From an uncultured Bacteroidales bacterium (GTDB lineage: Bacteria > Bacteroidota > Bacteroidia > Bacteroidales > UBA932), in NCBI GenBank assembly GCA_949297365.1, contig CASFSL010000001.1:19589-83588 (forward strand): a DNA stretch of 64,000 nt. Reading direction: 5' to 3'. This document shows, piece after piece, positions 24,393-32,687 of this stretch. Position 1 is the stretch's first letter; each line of letters begins with the position of its first letter. The notes below the pieces were generated by a model that saw nothing but the letters and a program-made list of their open reading frames with translations, had not been told where the DNA came from and ran no database searches. Position numbers and translations under genes: made by a program.

Positions 24393-25601
24393 TTATTTGA
24401 TCGGGGCTAATAGGATTACGTTATTGTCCTCCTCGCTGAGGTTCTCTAAGATGGTGGAGATGCGTTTGCGGGCGGCGTTGCTGAGATTGCCTTCCTCCAG
24501 GGCTTTTGCGGTTGTCTCTATGAAATATTCCGGACTGTAGGACTCTGCGAGGTATCCGCATTTAAAAGAGGGACTGGTCTCGTCCATCGTCAGGATATCG
24601 TCAATGACTGTGCGGCGTGAGACCTTCCCGGTCCGGCGGTCCAGGACTATTGCAGGCAGCAGATCTGTCTCCAGGCTTATGCTTGCCCCTGAGCCGGTGT
24701 TTCTGCTTGTTACCATCTTTATCTGGCTGATGTTCACAAGTACGTAGTCCGGCAGGATACAGGGCTCATGCATATAGTCTCCATCGTTGAATGTCAAGGC
24801 GTTGGGTTCTGTGGCCCTTCCTAACTCCATCGTAAGCAGCGGATGCAGCTCTCTGTCCTCGATGACGAACAGGGTGTCCTGCTGGGTGTTCATCGACCAC
24901 TGGGAGATATCCAGAGCTCCGTCCACATTGAGAGAGGTATGGAGGCTGAGTATGGCATTCTCCGGTATCGTTCCTGTTTTCGGAATCTCCCAAAGGACAT
25001 TGCCCTCGTAGTCCTGGCACCAGGCGATGACCGGGCATCCGTCGTCAAACGGAGTCGTGGCTATGGTAACGGTCTGCGCAGAGCCGTCAACCATGAAGTT
25101 GTAACCTTGATTCGGGTTGCCTTCTGCCTCGTAAGCTAAGGGAAGGTCTTCCAGGAACCGGCCGGTGCTGATGTCGTATGTATGGATTTTGTTGTCATAC
25201 AAGGTGCTTATCCAGATTTTCCCTCCGGTCTCATCTATCTGCGCGAAGGATATACGGTTGTATTCTCCGGGGCCGCGTCCTATGTTGCCGACATTACAGA
25301 GGAATTTTCCGGTAGCGCGGTCAAAGAGCTTGAAGGGTGTTTCCATAGGCGAGTATATACCGATGTAATGGTTCGATACGGTAACCTCTCCACCTGCGAT
25401 AAGTGCTTCGGGATCACTGCTGTCCAGGGCGATGAACTCAGGCTCGCCTGCCCAGTCAGAGAGGAGGATGTCTTCCCCCTGCGGCAATCTGTCGTATTGT
25501 ACTGAGATGAGACCTCCGTCCCATGCCTGCTGCTGTCCGCATGAGGAGACGGTCAGCAACAGGCTGATGGAGAGGAGTATGGAGATTTGTATGTGTTTCA
25601 T
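24393..25601 (-). CDS. 6-bladed beta-propeller lipoprotein
   Basis: A 402-residue lipoprotein from the ATG at 25601, chosen because it gives a signal peptide with lipobox TVSSC (cysteine at residue 21); the frame is open further upstream without a signal. The mature part shows propeller features common to Bacteroidota 6-bladed (NHL/BNR-like) lipoproteins: YIGIYSPMETPFKLFDRATGKFL, NIGRGPGEYN and IWISTLYDNKIHTYDISTGRFL. The C-terminal helix RISTILENLSEEDNNVILL is a family feature, and a diverged copy of it lies at 26395-26535. It is transcribed with the upstream SDR gene (26-bp gap). The role is unknown. Confidence 0.75.
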   Translation of the reverse strand: MKHIQISILLSISLLLTVSSCGQQQAWDGGLISVQYDRLPQGEDILLSDWAGEPEFIALDSSDPEALIAGGEVTVSNHYIGIYSPMETPFKLFDRATGKFLCNVGNIGRGPGEYNRISFAQIDETGGKIWISTLYDNKIHTYDISTGRFLEDLPLAYEAEGNPNQGYNFMVDGSAQTVTIATTPFDDGCPVIAWCQDYEGNVLWEIPKTGTIPENAILSLHTSLNVDGALDISQWSMNTQQDTLFVIEDRELHPLLTMELGRATEPNALTFNDGDYMHEPCILPDYVLVNISQIKMVTSRNTGSGASISLETDLLPAIVLDRRTGKVSRRTVIDDILTMDETSPSFKCGYLAESYSPEYFIETTAKALEEGNLSNAARKRISTILENLSEEDNNVILLAPIK

Positions 25602-25627
25602 AACGGTATGTGCCGGAGAATCTGTTG

Positions 25628-26389
25628 TCAGGCTTTTTTGTACGTGATGGTGCCGGTGGCCTGGTTGGTGGGCATGACGAGGACCTCGGCGATCTGCATG
25701 TACTCGGGGGCGCTGGCGGCGAACCATGCCACTTCAGCGATGTCGGCTCCGGTCAGGGGGCGGATACCCTTGTAGACGCTGTCGGCCTTGGCCTTGTCAC
25801 CACGGAAGCGCACGACGGAGAAGTTGGTCTCCACGAGGCCGGGCTTGATGTTGGTGACTCTCAGCGGGGTGTCCACGAGGTCGATGCGGAGGCCGTCGGA
25901 GAGGGCCTTCACTGCGGCCTTGGTGGCACAGTACACGCTGCCTCCGGGATAGGCGGCGTCACCGGCGATGGAGCCGAGGTTGATGATGTGGCCGCGTCCG
26001 CGCTCGACCATGCCGGGCACTACGAGGCGGGTCATAGAGAGCAGGCCGCGGATGTTGGTGTCGAGCATGATGTCCCATTCGTCAAGGTTGCCCTCATGCT
26101 CCTTGTCCACGCCGAAGACGAGGCCGGCGTTGTTGATGAGCACGTCGATGTTCTTCCATTTGCCTTCAAGGGAACCGAGGGCCGCGATGATCTGGTCCCT
26201 GTAGCGGACATCGAAGGGCAGGACGAGGGCGTCGGCTTCCAATCCGGCCAGCTCGGCCTTCAGGGCCTCTCCCTTCTCGGGCTTGCGGCAGTTGATGATG
26301 ATGTCATAGCCGCCTGCTGCGAACTTTCTCGCGCAGGCCTCGCCGATACCGCTTGTGGCACCGGTGATAAGTGCGATTTTTCTTTCCAT
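25628..26389 (-). CDS. SDR family oxidoreductase (YdfG-like)
   Basis: A 253-residue short-chain dehydrogenase/reductase. The cofactor motif is TGATSGIG near the N-terminus, followed by NNAG (INNAGLVFG) and the catalytic Ser...YCATK: S in LGSIAGD, Tyr and Lys in VYCATKAAVKA. The Arg in INCRKPEKG after the second strand favours NADP(H). The nearest well-known relatives are YdfG-type 3-hydroxy acid/serine dehydrogenases, but the substrate cannot be read from sequence. The gene precedes the beta-propeller lipoprotein on the same strand. Confidence 0.9.
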   Translation of the reverse strand: MERKIALITGATSGIGEACARKFAAGGYDIIINCRKPEKGEALKAELAGLEADALVLPFDVRYRDQIIAALGSLEGKWKNIDVLINNAGLVFGVDKEHEGNLDEWDIMLDTNIRGLLSMTRLVVPGMVERGRGHIINLGSIAGDAAYPGGSVYCATKAAVKALSDGLRIDLVDTPLRVTNIKPGLVETNFSVVRFRGDKAKADSVYKGIRPLTGADIAEVAWFAASAPEYMQIAEVLVMPTNQATGTITYKKA

Positions 26390-26394
26390 ATACT

Positions 26395-26535
26395 TTATTT
26401 AAGTGGTGCTGTCATGAGTATGATGTTGTCGTTCTCGGTCAGGCCGTCGAGGATGGTGGATATTCTGGTGCGGGAGTTTGCCGACAGCAGAACGGCGTAG
26501 GAGCAACGTACCGCGTTAATCTGTAAAGTTTTCAT
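26395..26535 (-). pseudogene. Remnant of a beta-propeller lipoprotein C-terminus
   Basis: A 46-codon frame from an ATG at 26535 whose last 30 residues (LSANSRTRISTILDGLTEND then NIILMTAPLK) align with the C-terminal end of the propeller protein at 24393 (LSNAARKRISTILENLSEED then NNVILLAPIK). The first 15 residues match nothing. It is most likely the tail of a deleted paralogue that once lay upstream of the SDR gene; expression as a small protein is possible but unsupported. Confidence 0.6.
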
Positions 26536-26539
26536 GTGT

Positions 26540-27290
26540 TAACGTTCTAATGTCTCAAAGTTAGCAAACTTTTTAATGATTATTTGCAAACTCACCCTGA
26601 AATTACAGGTAACGGTATGATCCGGTCCTGATAGAAGCGGCAGACAGTCAACCATAAAGCACCATCTGTCTCAATAAGGCGCTGATTCTCAGATCTGTAT
26701 TGTAATAGCGACGGCTCTATGGCCTGAAAAAACAGACCATAGGGCAATAGGCAAATCAGATAATCGTTGACTGATAGAAAGTTAAGAGCGATGCCGGTGC
26801 GTTATGGTCATCAGACTGAAGTGCCTCTGGATGCCTGCAGTCAGTGGCCTGGAACAATTCCGCCGATGCCTTATGGTCAGTCTGAGAGCAGCCTGATGGT
26901 TGGCACTTATATACTGCGTGCGTCTTGTCGGAATTGCCACTATGCATTTTCGTTATATTGCAACATCCTGATTGACCGGGTATTGCATTTTACGAAAAAT
27001 GTTAGGTGGCGGTAAAAAAGCCTGTTTTGGCCGAAATCCGACCCACTTAACATATTGGCGGATAGATAAAGTGCTAATAATGAGGTGTATATGATTTGAC
27101 TAAAATGTATAGTGGCGATTAAGCGGTATAGTATCCCAGAGAGATGCCGGGCAGGGGTGTAGACAAGTGTATTCAGGAGGCAGCGGAAGGCCCTGGACCG
27201 GCGGCCTTGCGCATACACAGCGGGCCTTGCCCGGACATTGAAGTATGAGACACAGGCAGATGCAGGGCCGGTCGTTTTTCATTTCATAGA
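26540..27290. other. Gene-free 750-bp region with inverted repeats
   Basis: No coding region with family character or ribosome-binding context is seen on either strand. Two inverted repeats stand out: CTATGGCCTG (26717-26726) / CAGACCATAG (26733-26742) around an A6 loop, one mismatch; and ATGTTAGGTGG (26999-27009) / CCACTTAACAT (27043-27053), one mismatch. It may be decayed mobile DNA or hold an unrecognised RNA; nothing decides. Confidence 0.4.
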
Positions 27291-27292
27291 CT

Positions 27293-27338
27293 TGTTACAG
27301 ATTTGTAATATTTTTGTAACATTGCAGCCATACTTTTG
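27293..27338 (+). promoter_or_regulatory. Pho-box-like heptamer array and -7 element before phosphate transporter
   Basis: Three 7-bp units at exact 11-bp spacing: TGTTACA (27293-27299), TGTAATA (27304-27310) and TGTAACA (27315-27321), separated by AT-rich 4-bp spacers, followed by TACTTTTG at 27331-27338 as the -7 element. This is the layout of a PhoB site replacing the -33 element. A related two-unit array precedes ppk at 47094. Confidence 0.75.
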
Positions 27339-27360
27339 CAACCGAAATTTATACACAGTT

Positions 27361-29628
27361 ATGGAGTTTTTGTATATAGGAATCATCGTTTTCCTTTTCT
27401 GCCTCGCCATTTCGGACATTATCGTCGGCGTGAGCAACGACGCTGTTAACTTTCTCAACTCCGCGGTAGGTTCCAAGACCGCCAAGTTCCGCAACCTCAT
27501 CATCATCGCTTCCATCGGAGTCTTCCTCGGAGCGTCTCTGTCCAACGGTATGATGGACATCGCCCGCCACGGCATCTTCCAGCCGCAGTATTTCTCCTTC
27601 GCGGAGATTATAACCATCTGCCTGGCTGTAATGGTGACCGACGTGATACTCCTCGATGCATTCAACTCCAGAGGCCTGCCCACCTCGACCACAGTCTCTC
27701 TCGTCTTCGAGCTGCTCGGAGGTACGGTGGCCCTCGCCATGATCAAGAACATCCAGACCGACGGCGCCCTGACATTCGCCCAGATGATCAATACCGACAA
27801 GGCTCTCTCGGTGATACTCGGTATATTCCTATCGATAGCCATAGCCTTCGTCTTCGGTATGGTGATACAGTGGATAGTCAGGACGATATTTACATTCAAC
27901 TATAAGCCCAGGCTGAAGTACCTGGCCGGAATATTCGGCGGCATAGCTATTACGACCATCGTGTATTTCCTGCTGATCAAGGGTCTCAAGGACTCCTCTT
28001 TCATGACAGCCGAGGCCAACGCATGGGTCAAGGAGCACACCGGAATGCTGGTGCTCTGCCTCTTCGTCGGCAGCAGCGTCATCATGCAGATACTCCACTG
28101 GTGCAAGGTCAATATCCTGAAGGTAATCGTGCTGATGGGTACTCTTTCGCTGGCCATGGCCTTCGCCGGCAATGACCTGGTGAACTTCGTCGGCGTGCCT
28201 CTCGCAGGCTTCTCCGCATGGCAGGATTACTCCGCCAACGGAATGGGCGTGGGCGCCGACAACTACCTGATGGGCAGCCTTCTCGAACCGGCCCATACCC
28301 CGATGATATTTCTGATACTCTCCGGAGCCACCATGGTATTTGCCCTGGCTACCTCACGGAAGGCCCGCAACGTGATTAACACCGAGGTCAACCTGACCAA
28401 CCAGAACGAGTCCGAGGCTTCCTTCGGCACCTCCGCCACCGGTCGCCGCCTCGTGCAGATAGCCAACTCCTTCGCCACATGGCTGGAGAAGGTGACCCCC
28501 CTGAGAGTCCGCAACTGGATCGACAGCCGTTTCAACAAGGACGAGGCCATTCTCGTCAAGGGTGCCGCATTTGACCAGATGAGGGCCGCCGTCAACCTGG
28601 TGGTATCCTCCCTCCTGATTGCCCTCGGAACCTCCCTCAAGCTGCCCCTTTCCACCACCTTCGTGACATTCACCGTGGCCATGGGTACCTCCCTGATGGA
28701 CCGTGCATGGGACCGCGAGAGTGCCGTCGGCAGGGTGACCGGCATGATGTCCGTGATGGGCGGCTGGCTGCTGACAGCGGTGATAGCATTCGCTGTCTGC
28801 TTCGTGATGGCTCTTCTGATGCATTACGGCAGCTTCGTCGCGATGATACTCCTCAGCCTCGTGGCCCTGTTCATCATTATCCACAGCAACATAAAGTTCA
28901 ACAGGAAGTCTCATGAGAAGGAGAAGAACAAGACCGTGTTCGAGCAGATGATGTCCGCTGAGCCTGAGCAGGTATGGACTCTTCTCAAAGGCCAGATCAA
29001 GGACAATACGGTCAAGGAGCTGGACTATGTGTCTAATTACTACACTACGTTCATAGACTGTTTCGAGAACGAGAACCTCAAGTGCCTGCGCCGCAACTAC
29101 AATACGCTGCATGGGGAGATAGAGGGCTACAAGTCTGTGCGGAGGAAGGAGATCCTGGCTCTCAAGCGCACCGACCCGACCGTGTCAATGCAGGCCGGCA
29201 CCTGGTTCCATCTGGAATCCAACCATCTTTCCCAGCTGCTGTACAGCCTCAAACGTATCTCCGAACCGTGCAAGGAGCACCTGGAGAATAATTTCAATCC
29301 TCTGCCGAAGGACTGTGTCGAGGAGTTCGCTCCGGCCAGCGAGGCTTTCCTCGTACTTCTCAGGAGGACATCCGAGTATGTGGGAGCAGAAGCCGACGAC
29401 GCCAAGTCCAAGGCTATCATCAAGGAGATATCGGCATACAAGAAACAGGTGGCCGTCCTCCGCAAGAACAACGTGGACCGCTTCAATTCGGAGTCAGACA
29501 CTTCCAACTTCAATATCTACATACTGTACCAGACCATCCTTCAGGAGACCCAGCAGATGGCCGATGACCTCAAGCACCTTATAAGGGCCTATACTTACCT
29601 TTCGACTGTGAAAGGCAAGGAGGCGTAG
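27361..29628 (+). CDS. PiT-family inorganic phosphate transporter with PhoU-like tail
   Basis: A 755-residue inner-membrane transporter from the ATG at 27361, located just after the Pho-box promoter. The PiT signature occurs twice, as expected for its inverted repeats: ISDIIVGVSNDAVNFLNSAVG near the N-terminus, then AFAGNDLVNFVGVPLAGF near residue 270. Membrane helices extend to about residue 520. The last 220 residues are soluble and helical (EQMMSAEPEQVWTLLKGQI and onward), resembling a PhoU-type regulatory domain fused to the transporter. It is the first gene of an operon with a PhoB-like regulator and PhoR-like kinase, so uptake and signalling are linked. Confidence 0.9.
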   Translation: MEFLYIGIIVFLFCLAISDIIVGVSNDAVNFLNSAVGSKTAKFRNLIIIASIGVFLGASLSNGMMDIARHGIFQPQYFSFAEIITICLAVMVTDVILLDAFNSRGLPTSTTVSLVFELLGGTVALAMIKNIQTDGALTFAQMINTDKALSVILGIFLSIAIAFVFGMVIQWIVRTIFTFNYKPRLKYLAGIFGGIAITTIVYFLLIKGLKDSSFMTAEANAWVKEHTGMLVLCLFVGSSVIMQILHWCKVNILKVIVLMGTLSLAMAFAGNDLVNFVGVPLAGFSAWQDYSANGMGVGADNYLMGSLLEPAHTPMIFLILSGATMVFALATSRKARNVINTEVNLTNQNESEASFGTSATGRRLVQIANSFATWLEKVTPLRVRNWIDSRFNKDEAILVKGAAFDQMRAAVNLVVSSLLIALGTSLKLPLSTTFVTFTVAMGTSLMDRAWDRESAVGRVTGMMSVMGGWLLTAVIAFAVCFVMALLMHYGSFVAMILLSLVALFIIIHSNIKFNRKSHEKEKNKTVFEQMMSAEPEQVWTLLKGQIKDNTVKELDYVSNYYTTFIDCFENENLKCLRRNYNTLHGEIEGYKSVRRKEILALKRTDPTVSMQAGTWFHLESNHLSQLLYSLKRISEPCKEHLENNFNPLPKDCVEEFAPASEAFLVLLRRTSEYVGAEADDAKSKAIIKEISAYKKQVAVLRKNNVDRFNSESDTSNFNIYILYQTILQETQQMADDLKHLIRAYTYLSTVKGKEA

Positions 29629-29649
29629 GTAAAAATATTATATTTGCGT

Positions 29650-30366
29650 ATGCAAAAGATACTGATAGTAGACGATGAGGAGTCTATCTGTGAGATACTG
29701 CAGTTCAATCTCGAGATAGAGGGCTACGAGGCCGATGTGGCCTATAGTGCGGAGCAGGCGCTCAAGATGGATCTGAAGAGTTATTCGCTCATATTGCTCG
29801 ACATCATGATGGGCGGGATGAGTGGGTTCAAGATGGCCCAGCTTCTGAAAAAGGATCCGGCCACAGCTTCTATCCCGATTATTTTCTGTACCGCCAAGGA
29901 TACGGAGGACAACAAGATAGCGGGTCTTACCCTCGGGGCGGACGACTATATCTCCAAGCCGTTCTCCGTGCGGGAAGTGGTGGCCAGGGTCAAGAGTGTG
30001 CTGCGCCGCTGTACGCAGCAGCCCCAGGTTCAGGTGCAACCGCAGCAGGCTCAGCCCCGGACTGAAATGGACGGAGACAGCATCACTTACAACGGCCTGC
30101 GTCTGGACCTGCTCAAGCACAAGTGCTATATCGACGGGCAGGAGGTGCAGCTCACCAAGAAGGAGATGGAGATTATGGTTCTCTTCCTGCGCAATTCAGG
30201 CAGGGTGCTTTCCCGCGAGGAGATCCTGCACAATGTCTGGAGCGACGAGGTTGTGGTCCTGGACCGTACCATCGATGTGAATATCACCCGCCTGCGCAAG
30301 AAGATAGGCGAGTACGGCAAGTTCATCGTCACCCGTCAGGGCTACGGTTATGGATTTGACGTATAG
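29650..30366 (+). CDS. OmpR/PhoB-type response regulator
   Basis: A 238-residue response regulator. The receiver domain (1-122) has the acidic pair DDE at 8-10, the phospho-acceptor D51 in LILLDIMM, the Thr in FCTAKD and the conserved Lys in AKD. A Gln/Pro linker (about 128-143) leads to a winged-helix DNA-binding domain (about 147-236; LTKKEMEIMVLFLRNSGRVLSREEIL, VDVNITRLRKKIG-like end). The start at 29650 is preferred over an upstream TTG at 29644. It lies 21 bp after the phosphate transporter and 5 bp before the kinase. Control of the Pho-box genes is inferred from context. Confidence 0.92.
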   Translation: MQKILIVDDEESICEILQFNLEIEGYEADVAYSAEQALKMDLKSYSLILLDIMMGGMSGFKMAQLLKKDPATASIPIIFCTAKDTEDNKIAGLTLGADDYISKPFSVREVVARVKSVLRRCTQQPQVQVQPQQAQPRTEMDGDSITYNGLRLDLLKHKCYIDGQEVQLTKKEMEIMVLFLRNSGRVLSREEILHNVWSDEVVVLDRTIDVNITRLRKKIGEYGKFIVTRQGYGYGFDV

Positions 30367-30371
30367 AAGCT

Positions 30372-31334
30372 ATGCTTAAGGACTTTCTCTATAGAAAAAG
30401 TATTCTGGCCCGTCTGGAGGAGTTCGTCTATATGGCGGAGAAAGGCAATCCTTTGGATAAGCTGTTTCCGTCTTTTCCGGATACAAGGGAAGGCCGGCTG
30501 CTCAACCGCCTTGTGCAGGTCTACACCAGGGATATGTCCGACAGGGACACTCTGTCCGCTGCAAGGGAGCTCGTAGTCCGCGAGTCTCAGGACAATATCC
30601 GTCAGAAGAAGCAGCTGACCCAGAATATCAGTCATGAGCTTAAGACACCGGTCAGCAGCATCAACGGCTATCTGGAGACTATCATCAATAACCCTGCTCT
30701 CAGTACTTCGCAGAAGGAGATGTTCTTGCGCAAGTGCTACGAGCAGTCCCAGCGTCTTTCCAACTTGCTGACTGACCTGTCCACCATTACGCGGATGGAC
30801 GAGGCCAGCGACAAGATAGAGAAAGAGAGGCTGTCGCTTTCCGATGTGGTCGCTGAGGCGGTGTCCGATATGGAGCCGGTGGCCGGCAAATATGACGGTG
30901 TGTCCGATCAGGAATACAAGGCAGGTCCGTCTGACAGAGGCACTATGCACATAGTCAGCAAATTTCCCTCCGGCAGGGAAATCGTGGGCAACCGCAACCT
31001 GCTATACTCTGTCTTCCGCAATCTTCTTGAAAATGCCATTTTTTATTCCAAGGGTACTACTGTCACTGTCTCTCTGGACAAGGAGGACGGAGGGCAGTAC
31101 TGGATATCGGTGGAGGATGACGGTGTGGGCGTGGACAGTGTGCATCTGACCCGTATATTCGAGCGTTTCTACCGGGTGGACAAAGGCCGCAGCCGCAAGA
31201 TAGGCGGGACCGGACTGGGGCTTTCGATAGTCAAAAATGCCGTCAATCTGCACGGCGGCAGCATCAGGGCCGTATCGGCCAAGCCCTCGGGACTCAGGTT
31301 TGAGTTCACTCTGAGCAAGGAAGGATTAGAATAA
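30372..31334 (+). CDS. Soluble PhoR-like sensor histidine kinase
   Basis: A 320-residue histidine kinase with no membrane segment and no recognisable PAS or extracytoplasmic domain. HisKA: phospho-acceptor H88 in NISHELKTPVSSINGYLE. HATPase: N-box NLLENAIFYSKG, G1 VEDDGVGVD, F-box IFERFYRVDKGRSRK and G2 GGTGLGLSIVK. A loop of about 20 residues rich in Gly/Ser follows the dimerisation region. Without its own sensor it probably receives its signal by protein contact; the PhoU-like tail of the co-encoded transporter is a candidate (inference). Its 3' end overlaps that of the convergent rnhB gene by 9 bp. Confidence 0.88.
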   Translation: MLKDFLYRKSILARLEEFVYMAEKGNPLDKLFPSFPDTREGRLLNRLVQVYTRDMSDRDTLSAARELVVRESQDNIRQKKQLTQNISHELKTPVSSINGYLETIINNPALSTSQKEMFLRKCYEQSQRLSNLLTDLSTITRMDEASDKIEKERLSLSDVVAEAVSDMEPVAGKYDGVSDQEYKAGPSDRGTMHIVSKFPSGREIVGNRNLLYSVFRNLLENAIFYSKGTTVTVSLDKEDGGQYWISVEDDGVGVDSVHLTRIFERFYRVDKGRSRKIGGTGLGLSIVKNAVNLHGGSIRAVSAKPSGLRFEFTLSKEGLE

Positions 31335-31919
31335 TTCCGGATCGGGAAGTATCTTGAAGGATTTGCGGTGCAATGGGGTGATACCGTACTTCCGGACGGC
31401 TTCGCGGTGCGCTTTCGTAGGGTAGCCGCAGTTGACCTCCCAGCCGTACTGCGGATACTGAGCGGCGGCTTCTCTCATGAAGTCGTCCCTGAATGTCTTT
31501 GCAAGTATGGATGCGGCTGCTATGGACGCATATCTGCCGTCGCCCTTTACGAAGCACGTGAACGGGATGTCCTTGTACGGCTTGAACCGGTTGCCGTCCA
31601 CGATTATGTGTCCCGGTGTGATACTAAGTCCGTCCAGGGCTCTGTGCATGGACAGGATGGAGGCGTTGAGGATATTGATGCCGTCTATCTCCTCCGGGCT
31701 GGCCGAAGCTACGCACCAGGACAGGGCTTCCTTTATGATGATATCTCTCAGGCGTTCCCTTTTGCGTCGCGACAGTTGTTTCGAGTCGTTTAGCCCGGGT
31801 TCGTGAAAGTCCGCAGGAAGTATTACCGCTGCGGCATATACCGGTCCTGCGATGCATCCGCGTCCGGCCTCGTCTGTTCCGGCCTCCACAGTGCCGGGTA
31901 TGTCATAGCTCTGCAACAT
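31326..31919 (-). CDS. rnhB: Ribonuclease HII
   Basis: A 197-residue enzyme that nicks RNA-DNA hybrids 5' of embedded ribonucleotides. The family motif GTDEAGRGCIAGPVYAAAVIL near residue 15 carries the first catalytic Asp-Glu pair, and a further catalytic Asp is in HIIVDGNRF. The motif SIAAASILAKTFRD then ends the core. Normal length. The gene converges with and overlaps the histidine kinase gene by 9 bp; the XRE regulator gene lies 13 bp upstream on the same strand. Confidence 0.95.
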   Translation of the reverse strand: MLQSYDIPGTVEAGTDEAGRGCIAGPVYAAAVILPADFHEPGLNDSKQLSRRKRERLRDIIIKEALSWCVASASPEEIDGINILNASILSMHRALDGLSITPGHIIVDGNRFKPYKDIPFTCFVKGDGRYASIAAASILAKTFRDDFMREAAAQYPQYGWEVNCGYPTKAHREAVRKYGITPLHRKSFKILPDPELF

Positions 31920-31932
31920 GAATGCAAAACAA

Positions 31933-32259
31933 CTAAATTTTTTTCAGAAGTTCGGCCTGAAGTTCTATGATTTTGTTCTTGTCAGCGATTATAGCCTCCA
32001 GTTCTGCTATCCGGCGGTCTTTCTCGTGGAGTATTTCAGTGTATCTGCTTAGATCGTATCCCAGAACCAGCTCTTCTTCCGGCAGGTCCAGGATGGAAGC
32101 TATCTTGGGCAGGTGGTCGCTTATCAGATGGGTGCTGCCCTTCTCTATCTTGTAGTATGCGGTCTGGGAGATCGACAGTCTGTCTGCCAGATCAGCCTGC
32201 GAGAGCTGCTGCTCCTTGCGCCTTGCCAAAATCCTTTTTCTGATCTCCTCATTGTTCAT
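31933..32259 (-). CDS. XRE-family regulator with coiled-coil tail
   Basis: A 108-residue DNA-binding protein. The N-terminal helix-turn-helix of the Cro/C1 type is at residues 10-65 (QQLSQADLADRLSISQTAYY, KIEKGST). A C-terminal helix (about 75-108; HEKDRRIAELEAIIADKNKI) is predicted to be a coiled coil for dimerisation. The target is unknown; the divergent small gene at 32441 across a 180-bp AT-rich gap is a natural candidate, and rnhB lies downstream. Confidence 0.85.
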   Translation of the reverse strand: MNNEEIRKRILARRKEQQLSQADLADRLSISQTAYYKIEKGSTHLISDHLPKIASILDLPEEELVLGYDLSRYTEILHEKDRRIAELEAIIADKNKIIELQAELLKKI

Positions 32260-32440
32260 ATAAACAAAAGTATTATCAAAAAAAGAATTTAAAAACTAAT
32301 GAATAGTTGTAGAAAATAACTTTTAGAATATCATGAATAAAGGGTAATTGTAAAAAAACGTAAAAATCACCTCATGTTTCTTTATTTTCGAGGGTGTAAT
32401 ACGACTCTGTTATAACTTTAAGTTTTCAAATACAACTAAT

Positions 32441-32632
32441 ATGACCAATATGATGTTTGCTAAATCGGTGATGTTGCACCGGCATTCGAGAAGAAAGGAA
32501 GTAATGGCAGCAAGACTTATGTTCGCCAGGCAGCTTATGGTAAGGTACGGAGTCCCTTATGACTGTGTGTGGTCCTTGTCCGGTTTCTCCTCCATCAAGG
32601 ATATGGAGCGGCACTGGAACGACCTCTTCTAA
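32441..32632 (+). CDS. Small basic protein of unknown function
   Basis: A 63-residue protein, basic in its first half (MLHRHSRRKEVMAARLMFAR) and ending WSLSGFSSIKDMERHWNDLF. No signal peptide, cysteine pair or known domain is recognised. It is likely real: it follows a long AT-rich intergenic region, ends directly before a strong terminator, and is divergent from an XRE regulator. It could be a small nucleic acid-binding or regulatory partner, but nothing proves this. Confidence 0.5.
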   Translation: MTNMMFAKSVMLHRHSRRKEVMAARLMFARQLMVRYGVPYDCVWSLSGFSSIKDMERHWNDLF

Positions 32633-32637
32633 AACAA

Positions 32638-32668
32638 AAAGCCGCACCGGTCATCCCGATGCGGCTTT
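32638..32668. terminator. Bidirectional terminator
   Basis: Perfect 9-bp arms AAAGCCGCA (32638-32646) / TGCGGCTTT (32660-32668), with A-run before and T-run after. It separates the small gene at 32441 from the convergent EF-G2 gene ending at 32688. Confidence 0.75.
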
Positions 32669-32687
32669 GTTCCTGATGGCCGAAGGG

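Noticed and set aside
25610..26500. Open frame of nearly 300 codons antisense to the SDR gene
   Set aside because: Gly/Val/Asp-rich shadow frame; the SDR on the other strand has all catalytic motifs.
26756..27282. Short open frames in the gene-free region
   Set aside because: Cys/His-rich random-looking translations, no start context.
31326..31334. Overlap of kinase and rnhB ends taken as frameshift
   Set aside because: Both proteins end naturally with complete domains; a 9-bp convergent overlap is enough to explain it.
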